The position numbers and the translations under genes were made by a program. A DNA stretch of 51,613 bases from Bacillus rhizoplanae (GTDB lineage Bacteria > Bacillota > Bacilli > Bacillales > Bacillaceae_G), in the NCBI RefSeq assembly GCF_917563915.1, contig NZ_CAKJTI010000025.1, forward strand, positions 1 to 51,613, read 5' to 3'. Positions 8,500-17,200 of this stretch are shown in pieces; position 1 is the first letter of the stretch, and every line of letters starts with the position of its first letter. Below the pieces are notes generated by a model. The model was not told the DNA's origin. It worked only from the letters and a program-made list of their open reading frames with translations, and did no database searches.

Positions 8500-8666
8500 G
8501 ATGCACATCCTCCATCTTTTCAGTAACAATATGTAATTGTAACTGGAATACATAAATTGAACAAGTAATTATAAACATTTATTCAAATGGTATATTATAC
8601 AATCTCTATTTCTTAGAGTAATGAATAACAGTGTTAAAAAGTGTTAGTTTCTCAATACCTTACAGC

Positions 8667-8700
8667 AAAAAAGCTGTTTTGGAAATGCTCCAAAACAGCT
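8667..8700 (-). terminator. Terminator of the CorA-type gene
   Basis: AGCTGTTTTGG and CCAAAACAGCT pair, followed on the minus strand by six T. Confidence 0.85.
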
Positions 8701-8710
8701 GGATTTCATG

Positions 8711-9652
8711 TTAAAAATAACGTTTCTTCCAAAAAACAAATGCCATTACGCAAGATAATATTGCAGATATAATCATAGCCATTAAAAAACCATGAGGATT
8801 TCCACTTAAAGGAACCGGAACGTTCATTCCAAAAAAACTGGAAACCATTGTTGGCACTGATAATATGATTGTCATAGAAGTTAAAAACTTCATAACACTG
8901 TTTAAATTATTGGAAATGACAGAACTAAATGTATTCATCATACCACTTAAAATATGGCTATATATTTCGGCCATCTCAATTGCCTGCTTATTTTCAATTA
9001 ATACATCTTCAAGTAAATCTTGATCATCTTCATACATTTTCAAAAATGTATTATTTCGCATCAATTTTTGAATCACAATCTTATTTGCCTTTAAAGATGT
9101 CGTAAAGTACACTAAGCTTTTTTCAAGTCCTAATAAAGTAAAAATCTCTTTATTTTTCATCGATTTATTGAGCTCATGCTCTAAATCCGTTGTTTTTCGA
9201 TTAATCTGTTTTAAATAACGTAAATAATAAGTAGAAATCGTATATAAGAGCTGCAGTGCAAAACGCGTCTTTTTAAAAGTATAAAATTCTTTAATACGTT
9301 GATTAATAAAACGTTCAAAAATCGGATTTTCTTCCAAACAAATTGTAACAAAACATTCCGGCATGACAATCATACCAATCGGAATCGTATCATACATTGA
9401 ATTTCCTTCTTCGTCATGTCTAACTGTTGGAATATCGACGATAATTAAAGCATTATCATCTTCTTTTTCAATACGGGATCGTTCTTCATCATCCAAAGGG
9501 TCTTTAATGAAGTCCAATTCTACGTTTAATGTTTGAACTAAAAATTGAATTTCTTCCTCTGTTGGATGAAGCACATTAATCCAACAGCCTTTTTGAATTT
9601 CCTCGATTTCTTGTAGTTTTCCGTTTCGGTCTGTTAAATAAATATTTAACAT
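8711..9652 (-). CDS. CorA-family magnesium/divalent cation channel
   Basis: This 313-aa protein has a large cytoplasmic alpha/beta domain and two C-terminal helices. The first helix ends in the diagnostic GMN motif (FFGMNVPVPL near residue 280), and the protein ends in a short basic tail (KKRYF). CorA pentamers import Mg2+ or Co2+. The start at 9652 is chosen because GGGGTGATAGT precedes it; a 14-residue longer form lacks a ribosome site. It is monocistronic, with its own terminator. Confidence 0.9.
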   Translation of the reverse strand: MLNIYLTDRNGKLQEIEEIQKGCWINVLHPTEEEIQFLVQTLNVELDFIKDPLDDEERSRIEKEDDNALIIVDIPTVRHDEEGNSMYDTIPIGMIVMPECFVTICLEENPIFERFINQRIKEFYTFKKTRFALQLLYTISTYYLRYLKQINRKTTDLEHELNKSMKNKEIFTLLGLEKSLVYFTTSLKANKIVIQKLMRNNTFLKMYEDDQDLLEDVLIENKQAIEMAEIYSHILSGMMNTFSSVISNNLNSVMKFLTSMTIILSVPTMVSSFFGMNVPVPLSGNPHGFLMAMIISAILSCVMAFVFWKKRYF

Positions 9653-9806
9653 ACTATCACCCCGATTCTTTTTACATGTAGGAACCAACCTCACTTTGAG
9701 ATAACAGTCTATTTTAAACCGCCATTTTCAGCATATGAAACAAATGAGAAGATTTCAATAGAAAATTCTTTTGAAAACGCTTTTCTTCATAAATTATTAA
9801 AATAGA

Positions 9807-9832
9807 AAAAGACAGAGCGCTCTCTGTCTTTT
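9807..9832 (-). terminator. Terminator of the flippase gene
   Basis: AAAAGACAGAG and CTCTGTCTTTT pair around CGCT, just beyond the stop codon. Confidence 0.85.
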
Positions 9833-9839
9833 ATAGACA

Positions 9840-11219
9840 TTATGTTGCCTTTATAACATATTTGGAAAGTATCCACAAGTTAAATAAAACAGAAAAAGTA
9901 TAACCAGCATACGTCGCAATAATAAAGCTAATATAGTCAAATTGCTGAAGCAATACAACATTTAACACAATTTTTATACCTACTCCTATAAGCAAACCAA
10001 GCACCGTTTTTCGCTGTTGATTAATTCCTTGTAGCATGGCCGCTGTTACAGAAAAAAGTGAAAATAGTATACAGGCCGGGGCGTAATAGCGTAAAATCAC
10101 ACTTCCTATTGCGGGATCATTCCCCATTCCAAATAGTAATGTATATACTGGCTCAGCTAAAAACATCATTCCTAACGATGCTGGAATCGTAATGAATACC
10201 ACAAGCAAATTTGTCCTTGTAAAATGTTTATATAATAACTGTTCATTTTTTGCTACATACGCCTTTGTCATTTCAGGGACGAGCGACATGCTAAAAGCTG
10301 TAGCAACAGAAACTGGAATTAACACAACCATTTGTACAAGCCCAATAATAGCATTCATTTTTTCTGCTTCCCGTTGTAAGTATCCCATCTGCATTAATAA
10401 CTTATTAATTGTAAATGTATCAATTGTTTGGTACAAAGGAATTGCAAGACCTACAACAACAAATGGAATGGAGTATGTAAATAATTCTTTATAGAGTGTA
10501 AAAAATGATTTTGTTGTTTGCGGAACACTTACACTTTCTTTTTTCTTTAAATATCGTCTTCTCTTTATGTAATATGCAATTAAGATTCCAAGCCCTGCTA
10601 CTGCTCCTACAAAAGCACCAAGCGTAGCAACTCCAACTGCTAATGAAGTTGATCCTTTATATATATGAAGCACCGTAAAACTCCCGATTAAAATCGTTAA
10701 CACTCGAAAAAATTGCTCCACAACAACACTTGAAGCAGATGGTCCCATCGATTGAAACCCTTGAAAAAAGCCGCGTAATAAGCTCATCGAAGGTACAATT
10801 AACAAAGCAAAGCTTACAATTTGAATATTATATGTAACGGTTGTCACACTATTGCCCGTTTGATCTCCGCTATCAACAACAATCTTTGCCAGCTGAGGAG
10901 CTAAACAATATAACAATAAAAACGATATAACTCCCATAAAAGCCATAAAAATAAGCCCGCTTTTTAATACTCGTTTCACCGTGTAATAATCGTCTAATTC
11001 ATTATATTTAGACACCATTTTTGACACAGCTAAAGGAAGTCCCATTGTGGCGATACTAAGCATGATTGTATAAGGACGATAAGCATATGTATACAATACA
11101 TATCCACCTGTTCCAACCATCGCTGTAAAAGGAATAACGTATATAAACCCAAGCATTTTCGAAATCATCGTTGCCATTGTTAAAAAGAATGTTCCGCGTA
11201 AAAACGGTGATCCTTTCAT
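9840..11219 (-). CDS. SpoVB/YtgP-family lipid-linked saccharide flippase
   Basis: The product begins LRGTFFLTMATMISKMLG and contains LRGFFQG near residue 150, both typical of the YtgP/SpoVB (MurJ-like MOP) family. Such proteins flip lipid-linked wall precursors. I count about 12 membrane helices. YtgP-type proteins run to about 540 residues with two more C-terminal helices; this one stops at 459 (ILSKYVIKAT) and is followed at once by a terminator. The gene may be a naturally short form or may have lost its last 80 or so codons. GGAGGAATTTC precedes the ATG. Confidence 0.85.
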   Translation of the reverse strand: MKGSPFLRGTFFLTMATMISKMLGFIYVIPFTAMVGTGGYVLYTYAYRPYTIMLSIATMGLPLAVSKMVSKYNELDDYYTVKRVLKSGLIFMAFMGVISFLLLYCLAPQLAKIVVDSGDQTGNSVTTVTYNIQIVSFALLIVPSMSLLRGFFQGFQSMGPSASSVVVEQFFRVLTILIGSFTVLHIYKGSTSLAVGVATLGAFVGAVAGLGILIAYYIKRRRYLKKKESVSVPQTTKSFFTLYKELFTYSIPFVVVGLAIPLYQTIDTFTINKLLMQMGYLQREAEKMNAIIGLVQMVVLIPVSVATAFSMSLVPEMTKAYVAKNEQLLYKHFTRTNLLVVFITIPASLGMMFLAEPVYTLLFGMGNDPAIGSVILRYYAPACILFSLFSVTAAMLQGINQQRKTVLGLLIGVGIKIVLNVVLLQQFDYISFIIATYAGYTFSVLFNLWILSKYVIKAT

Positions 11220-11355
11220 GAAATTCCTCCGCTATACTGTTTTACTACACCATATGGACAACTTTCTACTTTTAGAACTTATACGAAGTGAAACTTTGAT
11301 CAATGTAGCTCTCGCAAGTGAGGAAACACCATTCAGCGAACCAGACTTTTACCGT

Positions 11356-11515
11356 ATAAAGTGAAACTTTCCATTAGTGGGGTTTTCTTCATCCCCCACT
11401 GATGGAAAGCTCTCACCAATCGGGTTTTTACGGGCAGTTATCCCCCACCTATCTTCTTCGCTATTCTCTGCATCTTGAGGTGGGGGGTCTTACTGCCCGC
11501 AAATAGCGTGATAAA
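11356..11515 (+). repeat. bcr1-type repeat, full length, copy 3
   Basis: This 160-bp unit is bounded by ATAAA on both sides. It carries the CCCCCACTGATGG hairpin arm, ACGGGCAG paired with CTGCCCG, and the CCCCCACCTATCTTCTTCGC box. It lies between two minus-strand genes. Confidence 0.9.
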
Positions 11516-11520
11516 CAAAA

Positions 11521-11546
11521 AAAAGCCAATGAAAATCCATTGACTT
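11521..11546 (-). terminator. Terminator of the DedA gene
   Basis: GCCAATG and CATTGAC pair, followed on the minus strand by a run of T. Confidence 0.65.
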
Positions 11547-12148
11547 TAACGACCTGTTTTTCTTTTTTTCAACATTTTCAAGCCTATGTATATAATAATA
11601 AAAAGAATGCCTGCTATTGCGAAATAATGCGTATAGTCAGCAGCATATTCTTTAATATGACGCCAATTTCCACCAAGTTTTTCACCAAAATAAATAAACA
11701 ACATAGACCATGGAAGAACTGCTAAAACCGTATATAATGTAAATCGTTTTAATGACATTTTAGCTAACCCTGCTGGAATCGATATCGCATGACGTACAAC
11801 CGGAATAAAGCGTGCAGAGAAAATAACGCCTACACCATATCGATTAAACCAATCTTCTGCCACATCTAAATGTTTCTTATTAATCAATAAATATTTACCA
11901 TATTTTTCAACAACTGGACGCCCACCATAATATCCAAGCCAATAAAGGAAAATTTGTGCTAAAGTTCCACCAATCGTTCCGGCAATCACTGCCCCAGCGA
12001 AATTAAGTTCTCCCTTTGCAACTAAAAAACCCGCATAAGACAGGACAATTTCACTTGGAATGATTTCAATCATGAGTCCTAGCGCAATCCCAAAATACCC
12101 TAGGCTTATAAAAAATTGTAGTATCTGCTCAATAAAATTCGCTATCAT
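11546..12148 (-). CDS. DedA-family membrane protein
   Basis: This 200-aa protein shows the DedA/VTT signature: an E-x-x-P-S-E re-entrant segment near residue 28, GxxxGGxxGxxxxYxxG around 56-75, and FSARFIPVVRHAISIPAG near 115. Four or five hydrophobic segments surround these. DedA proteins of this type recycle undecaprenyl phosphate or phospholipids across the membrane. The length is normal. The gene stands alone, with a bcr1 copy and a terminator downstream. Confidence 0.88.
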   Translation of the reverse strand: MIANFIEQILQFFISLGYFGIALGLMIEIIPSEIVLSYAGFLVAKGELNFAGAVIAGTIGGTLAQIFLYWLGYYGGRPVVEKYGKYLLINKKHLDVAEDWFNRYGVGVIFSARFIPVVRHAISIPAGLAKMSLKRFTLYTVLAVLPWSMLFIYFGEKLGGNWRHIKEYAADYTHYFAIAGILFIIIYIGLKMLKKRKTGR

Positions 12149-12310
12149 TCTTCATTATCTCCTTTTATAATTCACATACTTTCCTATTATTTCACAAAAC
12201 TATATTTTTGCCAATACACCGTTACCAATTCATATAAAATTATACAGTAATAAAGAGAACATCCTTAAGCGTTTCTATCTCGAAAGGAGAAATAACTCGA
12301 TGGAATATAA

Positions 12311-12412
12311 ATGACTAGAAACTATCCCAAAAGACAGGAAAATAATGAACGATTTATTAACTGTATAGAAAAAATTTTCCAATACAAACCTTACTATTTT
12401 TTAATCAATTAA
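12311..12412 (+). CDS. Possible 33-aa small ORF
   Basis: A short ORF (MTRNYPKRQENN...) overlaps by ATGA the end of a five-codon leader (MEYK) that does have AAAGGAGAA before it. The reading frame ends inside the stop region of the convergent NUDIX gene. I recognise no family, and it may be chance. Coupled translation from the leader is the only positive sign. Confidence 0.2.
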   Translation: MTRNYPKRQENNERFINCIEKIFQYKPYYFLIN

Positions 12413-13018
12413 CATTTCCTTATTTGGATTTTTCATATAAGCAAACATTTGCCGGATTTGCCATTCTGTATTTCTTCCTAACGATAGTTCCGGCAATTCT
12501 TCTTCGCCAAAAAAGCGAACATCTTCTGTTTCAATACCAATTTGTCTTTTACCGCCTACTATTTCACAGCTAATAAATATTTTGTATACATCAATTGCAG
12601 AAGGTGATGGCTGATGTTTCTGTTTATCAAAGATAGATAGTAACCGAAAATTTTCTACTTGGTAACCTGTTTCTTCTAACACTTCTTTTTGCGCAACTTC
12701 CGTCGGTGTATAACCAACATCAGCCCACCCACCTGGAAGTGCCCATTTCCCATCACTTTTTTCTTTTACGAAAAGCATCTTTCCTTCTTGAAATACGACC
12801 GCTCGTATATCCACTTTAGGAGTTTGATAGCCCGTTTCATTCGCAAATAAATGTTCCACTACTTCCCAATCCATGTTGGTATAATGCGACATCATTTCAA
12901 TTGATAATTTCCGAAGTTCTTGAAAACGTTCTATATCATATACATCTTTTGAATATGCTAATCCTGCCTGCGCAATTGCCTGTACTTGTTTTACCCATTC
13001 GATCCATTTTATTTCCAT
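12401..13018 (-). CDS. NUDIX hydrolase, CDP-choline pyrophosphatase-like
   Basis: This 205-aa protein has an N-terminal helical NUDIX_N domain (residues 1-60) and a NUDIX fold with the box at G96-GWADVGYTPTEVAQKEVLEET-G118. Two positions differ from the consensus: the first acidic residue is D100 and the usual Arg is K111. This layout matches the B. cereus-type enzymes that hydrolyse CDP-choline and nucleoside diphosphate compounds with Mg2+ or Mn2+. GGAAGGTG precedes the ATG. It is separated from cotH by a terminator. Confidence 0.85.
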   Translation of the reverse strand: MEIKWIEWVKQVQAIAQAGLAYSKDVYDIERFQELRKLSIEMMSHYTNMDWEVVEHLFANETGYQTPKVDIRAVVFQEGKMLFVKEKSDGKWALPGGWADVGYTPTEVAQKEVLEETGYQVENFRLLSIFDKQKHQPSPSAIDVYKIFISCEIVGGKRQIGIETEDVRFFGEEELPELSLGRNTEWQIRQMFAYMKNPNKEMLID

Positions 13019-13060
13019 TATTTCACCTTCCTCAATTTAAGTTACATTTATTGTATAACA

Positions 13061-13090
13061 AAAAAGAGATTGATTTTTCAATCTCTTTTT
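13061..13090. terminator. Terminator between the NUDIX and cotH genes
   Basis: AAAAAGAGATTGA pairs with TCAATCTCTTTTT. The T-run on the minus strand ends cotH transcription. Confidence 0.8.
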
Positions 13091-13097
13091 TTCGCCT

Positions 13098-14171
13098 TCA
13101 TAATTCATCTAAATGTTCTACTATAAATCTACGACGTTTTTCAATATATTGAAAGATCAAATTTGGTTCATTATCAAATACATCTATTTTCTTTTTCATG
13201 TATGGATCTTGCAAAATATATGGCCGAATTTCTCCATGCATTCCTTCTACTTTCGATTTTATATACTCTACTGTAAATTGGTTTGAGAGAATATCTTCCA
13301 AAATTTTTCGATATTGCTTCCTAAATGTTTCGACATCAAGTAACCTAGCACTTAATGTATTATATCCTTGAATGCGAGAGTAATCATGTCCCATCTTTCG
13401 ACCTTGCACATCTCGCCCCCACGTTGCATCATAATCCCATGGAATGACTTCAAACAACTTTGTTTCTTCATTATGATAGAGCGCATAATTGTGAACAAAT
13501 CCATCGAAGTTTTGTGTGCATACAACGCCCGCTAACCATCGTAAATATTTATCAACATCTACATATTTTACAATCTCTTTTTCATACGCCGCTCGCGAGA
13601 TTGTATTCAACTGATAGACAAATTCACTTATATATTCTTTGCTATGTTTATTCCTACATTTGAACTCATACCCAGCTGATAATTTCGTTTTTATACCTTT
13701 ATCTAATTCACTCATTAAAGAGAAATTAGCATCATCATCGACTGCATAATAAATTGAACCGCTTGGCAAATTACGACTGCGTAAAAAATTTTCATCTACA
13801 GATTCCAACTGTAAATAAACGCCTTCAAATCGATTATTGATCTTTATAAGAACATGTTGTGACTTTGGAGATAACGTACCAATGTCAGAAAAAAAATCCA
13901 GCGATAACTTATTTCTGATTAAAGACGGGTCATTAAATTCCGAATTCAAATGCATTTCTTGTACACCTTGAAAAAATTTCGGCTTGTAAAACATCACATG
14001 GTATGATTTTTTCTGAAATTTCCGAATGTGAGAACCACGATATACAATATCAATATCATACTTTCTTTTTTCATATGTTAATTTAGCTGGAACAGAATCA
14101 TCAGACCAAACATCTTTTCTCAGCTCTACAATATTCATTGGGTGAATAAAAAATTCATAAGAAGGTAACAT
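13098..14171 (-). CDS. cotH: CotH spore coat protein kinase
   Basis: This 357-aa protein has the complete CotH fold. It carries [17 protein letters not shown] near residue 40, [14 protein letters not shown] near 140, [14 protein letters not shown] near 235, and the acidic [11 protein letters not shown] motif near 255 that supplies metal-binding aspartates. CotH is an atypical protein kinase that phosphorylates serine/arginine-rich coat proteins during sporulation. The start MLPSYEFF at 14171 has GGGAG just upstream; a longer reading to 14240 has no ribosome site. The Ser-Arg-repeat gene at 14746 is divergent to it, as cotG is to cotH in B. subtilis. Confidence 0.9.
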   Translation of the reverse strand: MLPSYEFFIHPMNIVELRKDVWSDDSVPAKLTYEKRKYDIDIVYRGSHIRKFQKKSYHVMFYKPKFFQGVQEMHLNSEFNDPSLIRNKLSLDFFSDIGTLSPKSQHVLIKINNRFEGVYLQLESVDENFLRSRNLPSGSIYYAVDDDANFSLMSELDKGIKTKLSAGYEFKCRNKHSKEYISEFVYQLNTISRAAYEKEIVKYVDVDKYLRWLAGVVCTQNFDGFVHNYALYHNEETKLFEVIPWDYDATWGRDVQGRKMGHDYSRIQGYNTLSARLLDVETFRKQYRKILEDILSNQFTVEYIKSKVEGMHGEIRPYILQDPYMKKKIDVFDNEPNLIFQYIEKRRRFIVEHLDEL

Positions 14172-14356
14172 ATTCTCCCTTCCCTTCTCTTCTCTTTCAT
14201 CTACAATCAATGTATGCTTTTCCTTTTCCTCTTGCCACATCCGCTATATGTTTTTTATTACATTTTAACGCTTTTTCAGGCAAATAAGGAAATCCCTTCA
14301 TATTGTATACGAACAAGAATTAACCTTTCGGCCTATAAAGATACAAAGAGGGAATT

Positions 14357-14548
14357 ATGAACTGTGATATTCAAAAAGCTATAAAGGAAATAAGACTTGT
14401 TAGAATAGAATAGCCTTCATATCAAGAGCCTTGTTCCCACAATCATAAATCTGACAATGTTCCTCCTGTACAAAGGTTAAAAAATACATTTACGTTACGA
14501 AATGTGTCTGCTATTCAAAAAACACTACCGAACAAAACATTCCTGTAA
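14357..14548 (+). pseudogene. Decayed paralogue of the CotG/ExsB-like N-terminus
   Basis: After GAGGG and ATG, the frame reads 18 codons (MNCDIQKAIKEIRLVRIE) to a TAG at 14411. It then continues open to a TAA at 14546, with QEP at the same distance as in the intact neighbour (KDDIQKAVEEVKSAGMED ... QEP). The Ser-Arg repeat is absent. CATATTGTA at 14299-14307 resembles a sigma-K -10 box. It looks like a duplicated, repeat-less and nonsense-interrupted copy of the gene at 14746. Confidence 0.5.
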
Positions 14549-14650
14549 ATCAAAAAATTTAATTATTAATATTAGTTTTCACTAAACTGAGCAGGCTACC
14601 TACCGCAGTCCACCCTTTAGGATAAACCACTATTTTTCCAAAAAAAATAA

Positions 14651-14678
14651 ACACAATCCATCTGCTTGACATACTTTA
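14651..14678 (+). promoter_or_regulatory. Candidate sigma-K promoter of the Ser-Arg-repeat gene
   Basis: AC at 14651-14652 and CATACTTTA at 14670-14678 are separated by 17 bases, matching the sigma-K pattern AC-N17-CATANNNTA. The predicted start is about 60 bases before the ATG. Late mother-cell expression fits a coat protein. Confidence 0.6.
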
Positions 14679-14745
14679 TTAACAGAAAACACATTATTCA
14701 AAAACAGATAAAAATTTTGTTTCTTTCTAAGGGGGATTTTGATAG

Positions 14746-15051
14746 ATGTATACAAAAGATGATATTCAAAAAGCAGTAGAAGAAGTGAAGAGCGCTGGAA
14801 TGGAAGACTTCCTGAACCAAGAGCCTGAGTCCTATTGTAAACGTTCTCGCTCTTGCCGTTCCCGTTCTAAACGTTCTCGCTCTTGCCGTTCCCGTTCTAA
14901 ACGTTCTCGCTCTTGCCGTTCTCGTTCTAAACGTTCTCGCTCTTGCCGTTCTCGTTCTAAACGTTCTCGCTCTTGCCGTTCCCGTTCTAAACGTTCTCGT
15001 TCTTGCCGTTCCCGTTCTGGACGTTCTCGCTCTAAACGTTCCCGCAGCTAA
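14746..15051 (+). CDS. Ser-Arg-Cys repeat spore protein, CotG/ExsB-like
   Basis: The 101-aa protein has a helical N-terminal leader (residues 1-28), then six direct 10-residue units RSRSCRSRSK (the last ends in G) and a shorter terminal unit. The DNA repeat is an almost exact 30-mer from 14842 to 15021. GGGGG precedes the ATG and a sigma-K promoter lies upstream. The divergent cotH and the Ser-Arg composition make it the likely CotH phosphorylation substrate, comparable with B. subtilis CotG and B. cereus ExsB. One cysteine per unit could allow disulfide cross-linking in the coat. Family membership is inferred from context and composition. Confidence 0.75.
   Translation: MYTKDDIQKAVEEVKSAGMEDFLNQEPESYCKRSRSCRSRSKRSRSCRSRSKRSRSCRSRSKRSRSCRSRSKRSRSCRSRSKRSRSCRSRSGRSRSKRSRS
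14842..15021 (+). repeat. Six tandem 30-bp units encoding RSRSCRSRSK
   Basis: Units differ only at silent third positions (TCC/TCT, CGC/CGT), apart from AAA to GGA at the end of the sixth. The opposite strand also reads open here for 119 codons, an effect of the repeat. Confidence 0.95.
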
Positions 15052-15131
15052 TATCATATATGCTCAAAACATATATAACTTCATTCACTACTCTAACATA
15101 CCCAAAGTATCCTTCGCTTTTTCAGAAATAC

Positions 15132-15158
15132 AAATAGACCGCTTTAAGCGGTCTATTT
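15132..15158. terminator. Bidirectional terminator
   Basis: AAATAGACCGC and GCGGTCTATTT form an 11-bp stem between the convergent repeat-protein gene and the phosphatase remnant. Confidence 0.8.
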
Positions 15159-15169
15159 ATCTATTAACT

Positions 15170-15354
15170 TTATAAAACTATAGTCTCTTCAAAATGTGCA
15201 ATATCAGCAAATAAGTGAATTGTACCTTGTCCTTCTTCAACTTCAATCATACTTAAACTTGCACTATGCATAAAAGGACCATTCCATGTTTTTTCAATAG
15301 GACGTCGTTCAAAATGTCCCATCATAAGTAATGCTGTAACAGCATGAGAAACAA
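15170..15354 (-). pseudogene. 3' remnant of a histidine phosphatase gene
   Basis: The 61 codons read LVSHAVTALLMMGHF ... FMHSASLSMIEVEE ... DIAHFEE, which matches the C-terminal quarter of phosphoglycerate-mutase-type histidine phosphatases. These have the second catalytic His in LVSH and a serine-rich segment before a final H. The 5' part with the RHG motif is absent. The remnant begins exactly at the right end of the IS element. A GTG in the IS end could start translation but would give no active enzyme. Confidence 0.65.
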
Positions 15355-15520
15355 GTGAACTACCCGCCACTTAACGCTCTTACGAGCTGTTTGAAGTGGG
15401 GGCTTCTCGGTTAGTCGTTACTTTTATTAGCTAACGAATTAGTCGTAAGACCGCGAGCTATCTCCCATGTTCCATAGGTTCTTTGATATGATTTATGATC
15501 ATGCTAACAAGCGTATAGCT
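15355..15520 (-). ncRNA. Predicted omega-RNA of TnpB
   Basis: In this family the guide RNA overlaps the 3' end of tnpB and the right-end hairpin. The hairpin ending in GGGTAGTTCAC is present, and the next bases (TTGTTTCTCATGCTG on the minus strand) would serve as guide. Placement is by family rule only. Confidence 0.45.
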
Positions 15521-16605
15521 TCATTTTTGATGTTGATTGCAGAATTATAATCTCTATCTATTGACGTACCACAATCACAAACATACACTCGTTCAGATAG
15601 TGCTAAATCCTTTACGCTTCCACAACTACTACATGTCTTTGTAGAAGGAAACCATTTATCAATTTTCACAAGTTGTTTGCCTTGCTCTTGTAACTTATAA
15701 GCTAAAAAAGTCGTGAACATCCCCCACCCATTATCAGTAACACTTTTTCCAAAGCTAAATGCTCGTGACATTCCTTTCATGTTCAAGTCTTCAATTGCTA
15801 CAACATCAAAATTGTTGACTAATTCTTTTGACTTATGATGAAGGAAGTTCTTACGTTGATTTGCTACTTTTTCATGCAATTTAGCTACACGAATACGTTG
15901 CCTATTCCAACGCTCTGAGCCTTTTGTACGTCTTGATAATACTCGTTGGGCCTCTGCTAATCTTTCTAATACTTGACGGTAGAAGCGAGGATAATTGGCT
16001 TTCTCATTCTCACTACTAACATATAATTCAGACATAGCAAAGTCTAATCCAACAACAGTTCCCACTTCTTTCTGCATGATTTCTTTTTCATACTCAGTCA
16101 AGATAGACACATAGTATTTCCCAGTAGGTGTCATGGAAATCGTGCATGACTTAATCACATGGTCCTGAGGTATTTCTCTATGTTGTTTGATCTTTACAAG
16201 CTTCAATTTCGGTAATTTGATATGACCATTCAGCAACATAATATTTCCGTTGACCATATTCGTTGTATAAGATTTTCTATCCTTTTTGCTTTTGAACGTT
16301 GGGAAGTCATTTTGACCACTAAAGAAATTTTTATAAGCAGTTTGCAAGTTTAATTGAGCATTCGCTAATGCTAATGAATCCACTTCTTTCAACCATTCAA
16401 ACTCCGCCTTGTACTTTGCAGGAGTAGGAAATTTTTGTTTCTTTAATTCTTCTTTATTCCCTTTGTGCTTCTCATACACATCTTTTCGTTCAGCTAACAT
16501 CTTATTGTATACAAATCGCACACACCCAAAAGTTTTACGTATAAGATGTGCTTGTTGTTCTGTTGGATACAAACGAAATTTGTACGCTTTATTATGTATT
16601 GTCAT
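15499..16605 (-). CDS. tnpB: TnpB RNA-guided nuclease
   Basis: This 368-aa protein has an N-terminal helix-turn-helix (residues 1-60) and a complete RuvC core. The catalytic residues are D188 in VGLDFAM, E272 in IEDLNM and D352 in DRDYNSAINI. A zinc ribbon has C325/C328 and C343/C345. All catalytic residues are intact, so it should be active as an omega-RNA-guided nuclease that keeps the element at its site after TnpA excision. Its start lies 12 bases downstream of the tnpA stop. Confidence 0.92.
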   Translation of the reverse strand: MTIHNKAYKFRLYPTEQQAHLIRKTFGCVRFVYNKMLAERKDVYEKHKGNKEELKKQKFPTPAKYKAEFEWLKEVDSLALANAQLNLQTAYKNFFSGQNDFPTFKSKKDRKSYTTNMVNGNIMLLNGHIKLPKLKLVKIKQHREIPQDHVIKSCTISMTPTGKYYVSILTEYEKEIMQKEVGTVVGLDFAMSELYVSSENEKANYPRFYRQVLERLAEAQRVLSRRTKGSERWNRQRIRVAKLHEKVANQRKNFLHHKSKELVNNFDVVAIEDLNMKGMSRAFSFGKSVTDNGWGMFTTFLAYKLQEQGKQLVKIDKWFPSTKTCSSCGSVKDLALSERVYVCDCGTSIDRDYNSAINIKNEAIRLLA

Positions 16606-16616
16606 ATCATTTCACC

Positions 16617-17015
16617 TCACTTTTCACCTTGATTTTCGATATACTTTTTTACTACTTCTATTGGTGAACCACCAGTAGTGAGTAAGCAAAAACTTCTTGA
16701 CCAAAACATCTCTTTCCAAAGTTTCTTTTTCACTTGTGGAAAGTCTCTCTTGATTAGTCGAGAACTGGCACTTTTATACGCATTGATGAACTTTGTTATT
16801 TCTGTATTTGGATGTGCTTTGAATAAAATATGAACATGGTCATTGTCATGATTCCACTCAACTAAAGTTATGTTATAGCTTTCAGAAAGCCTTATAAACA
16901 TATCTTTTGCATAGTTAGACATATCATCATCAAATACATTTCTTCTATATTTCACAACTAATATAAGATGATAATAAAGTGAGAATACTGAATGATTATT
17001 ACTATCTAATTTCAT
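16617..17015 (-). CDS. tnpA: IS200/IS605 Y1 transposase
   Basis: This 132-aa protein has the HUH motif (NDHVHILFKAHP near residue 60) and a downstream catalytic tyrosine in VVKKYIENQ near 127. The length is normal for TnpA dimers, which cut and paste single-stranded DNA at the hairpin ends. It is the first gene of the element and appears intact, so the element may still be mobile. Confidence 0.93.
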   Translation of the reverse strand: MKLDSNNHSVFSLYYHLILVVKYRRNVFDDDMSNYAKDMFIRLSESYNITLVEWNHDNDHVHILFKAHPNTEITKFINAYKSASSRLIKRDFPQVKKKLWKEMFWSRSFCLLTTGGSPIEVVKKYIENQGEK

Positions 17016-17200
17016 TGATATACCAACCTTTATGCTTTATAAGACTGATTATATAAGAGTGAAAATAAAAATAATAGCAAGTACTTTTTGGCTAACGCCA
17101 AACCGAAATTCATCTCCCCCCTACCGTTGGGCTATCGCCCTACACACGCTTGAAGAAGGAGAATTCTTTCGGGTAAAGCGTTAAAACACTTTCTCCCTTA

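Larger units (their letters stand above)
15355..17172 (-). mobile_element. IS200/IS605-family insertion sequence with tnpA and tnpB
   Basis: The 1.8-kb element carries Y1 transposase and TnpB genes on the minus strand. The right end folds into a CCCCCACTT/AAGTGGCGGG hairpin and ends TAGTTCAC. The left end begins just after TTTAC and contains a GGGCGATAGCCC hairpin. There are no inverted terminal repeats or target duplication, as expected for the family. Joining TTTAC to the right flank restores an open phosphatase frame across the site. Confidence 0.85.

Noticed and set aside
14698-15057. Long open frame on the minus strand with Arg-Thr-Ala repeats
   Set aside because: It is the antisense reading of the 30-bp repeat in the Ser-Arg gene. 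The plus frame has a ribosome site, a sigma-K promoter and a meaningful N-terminus.
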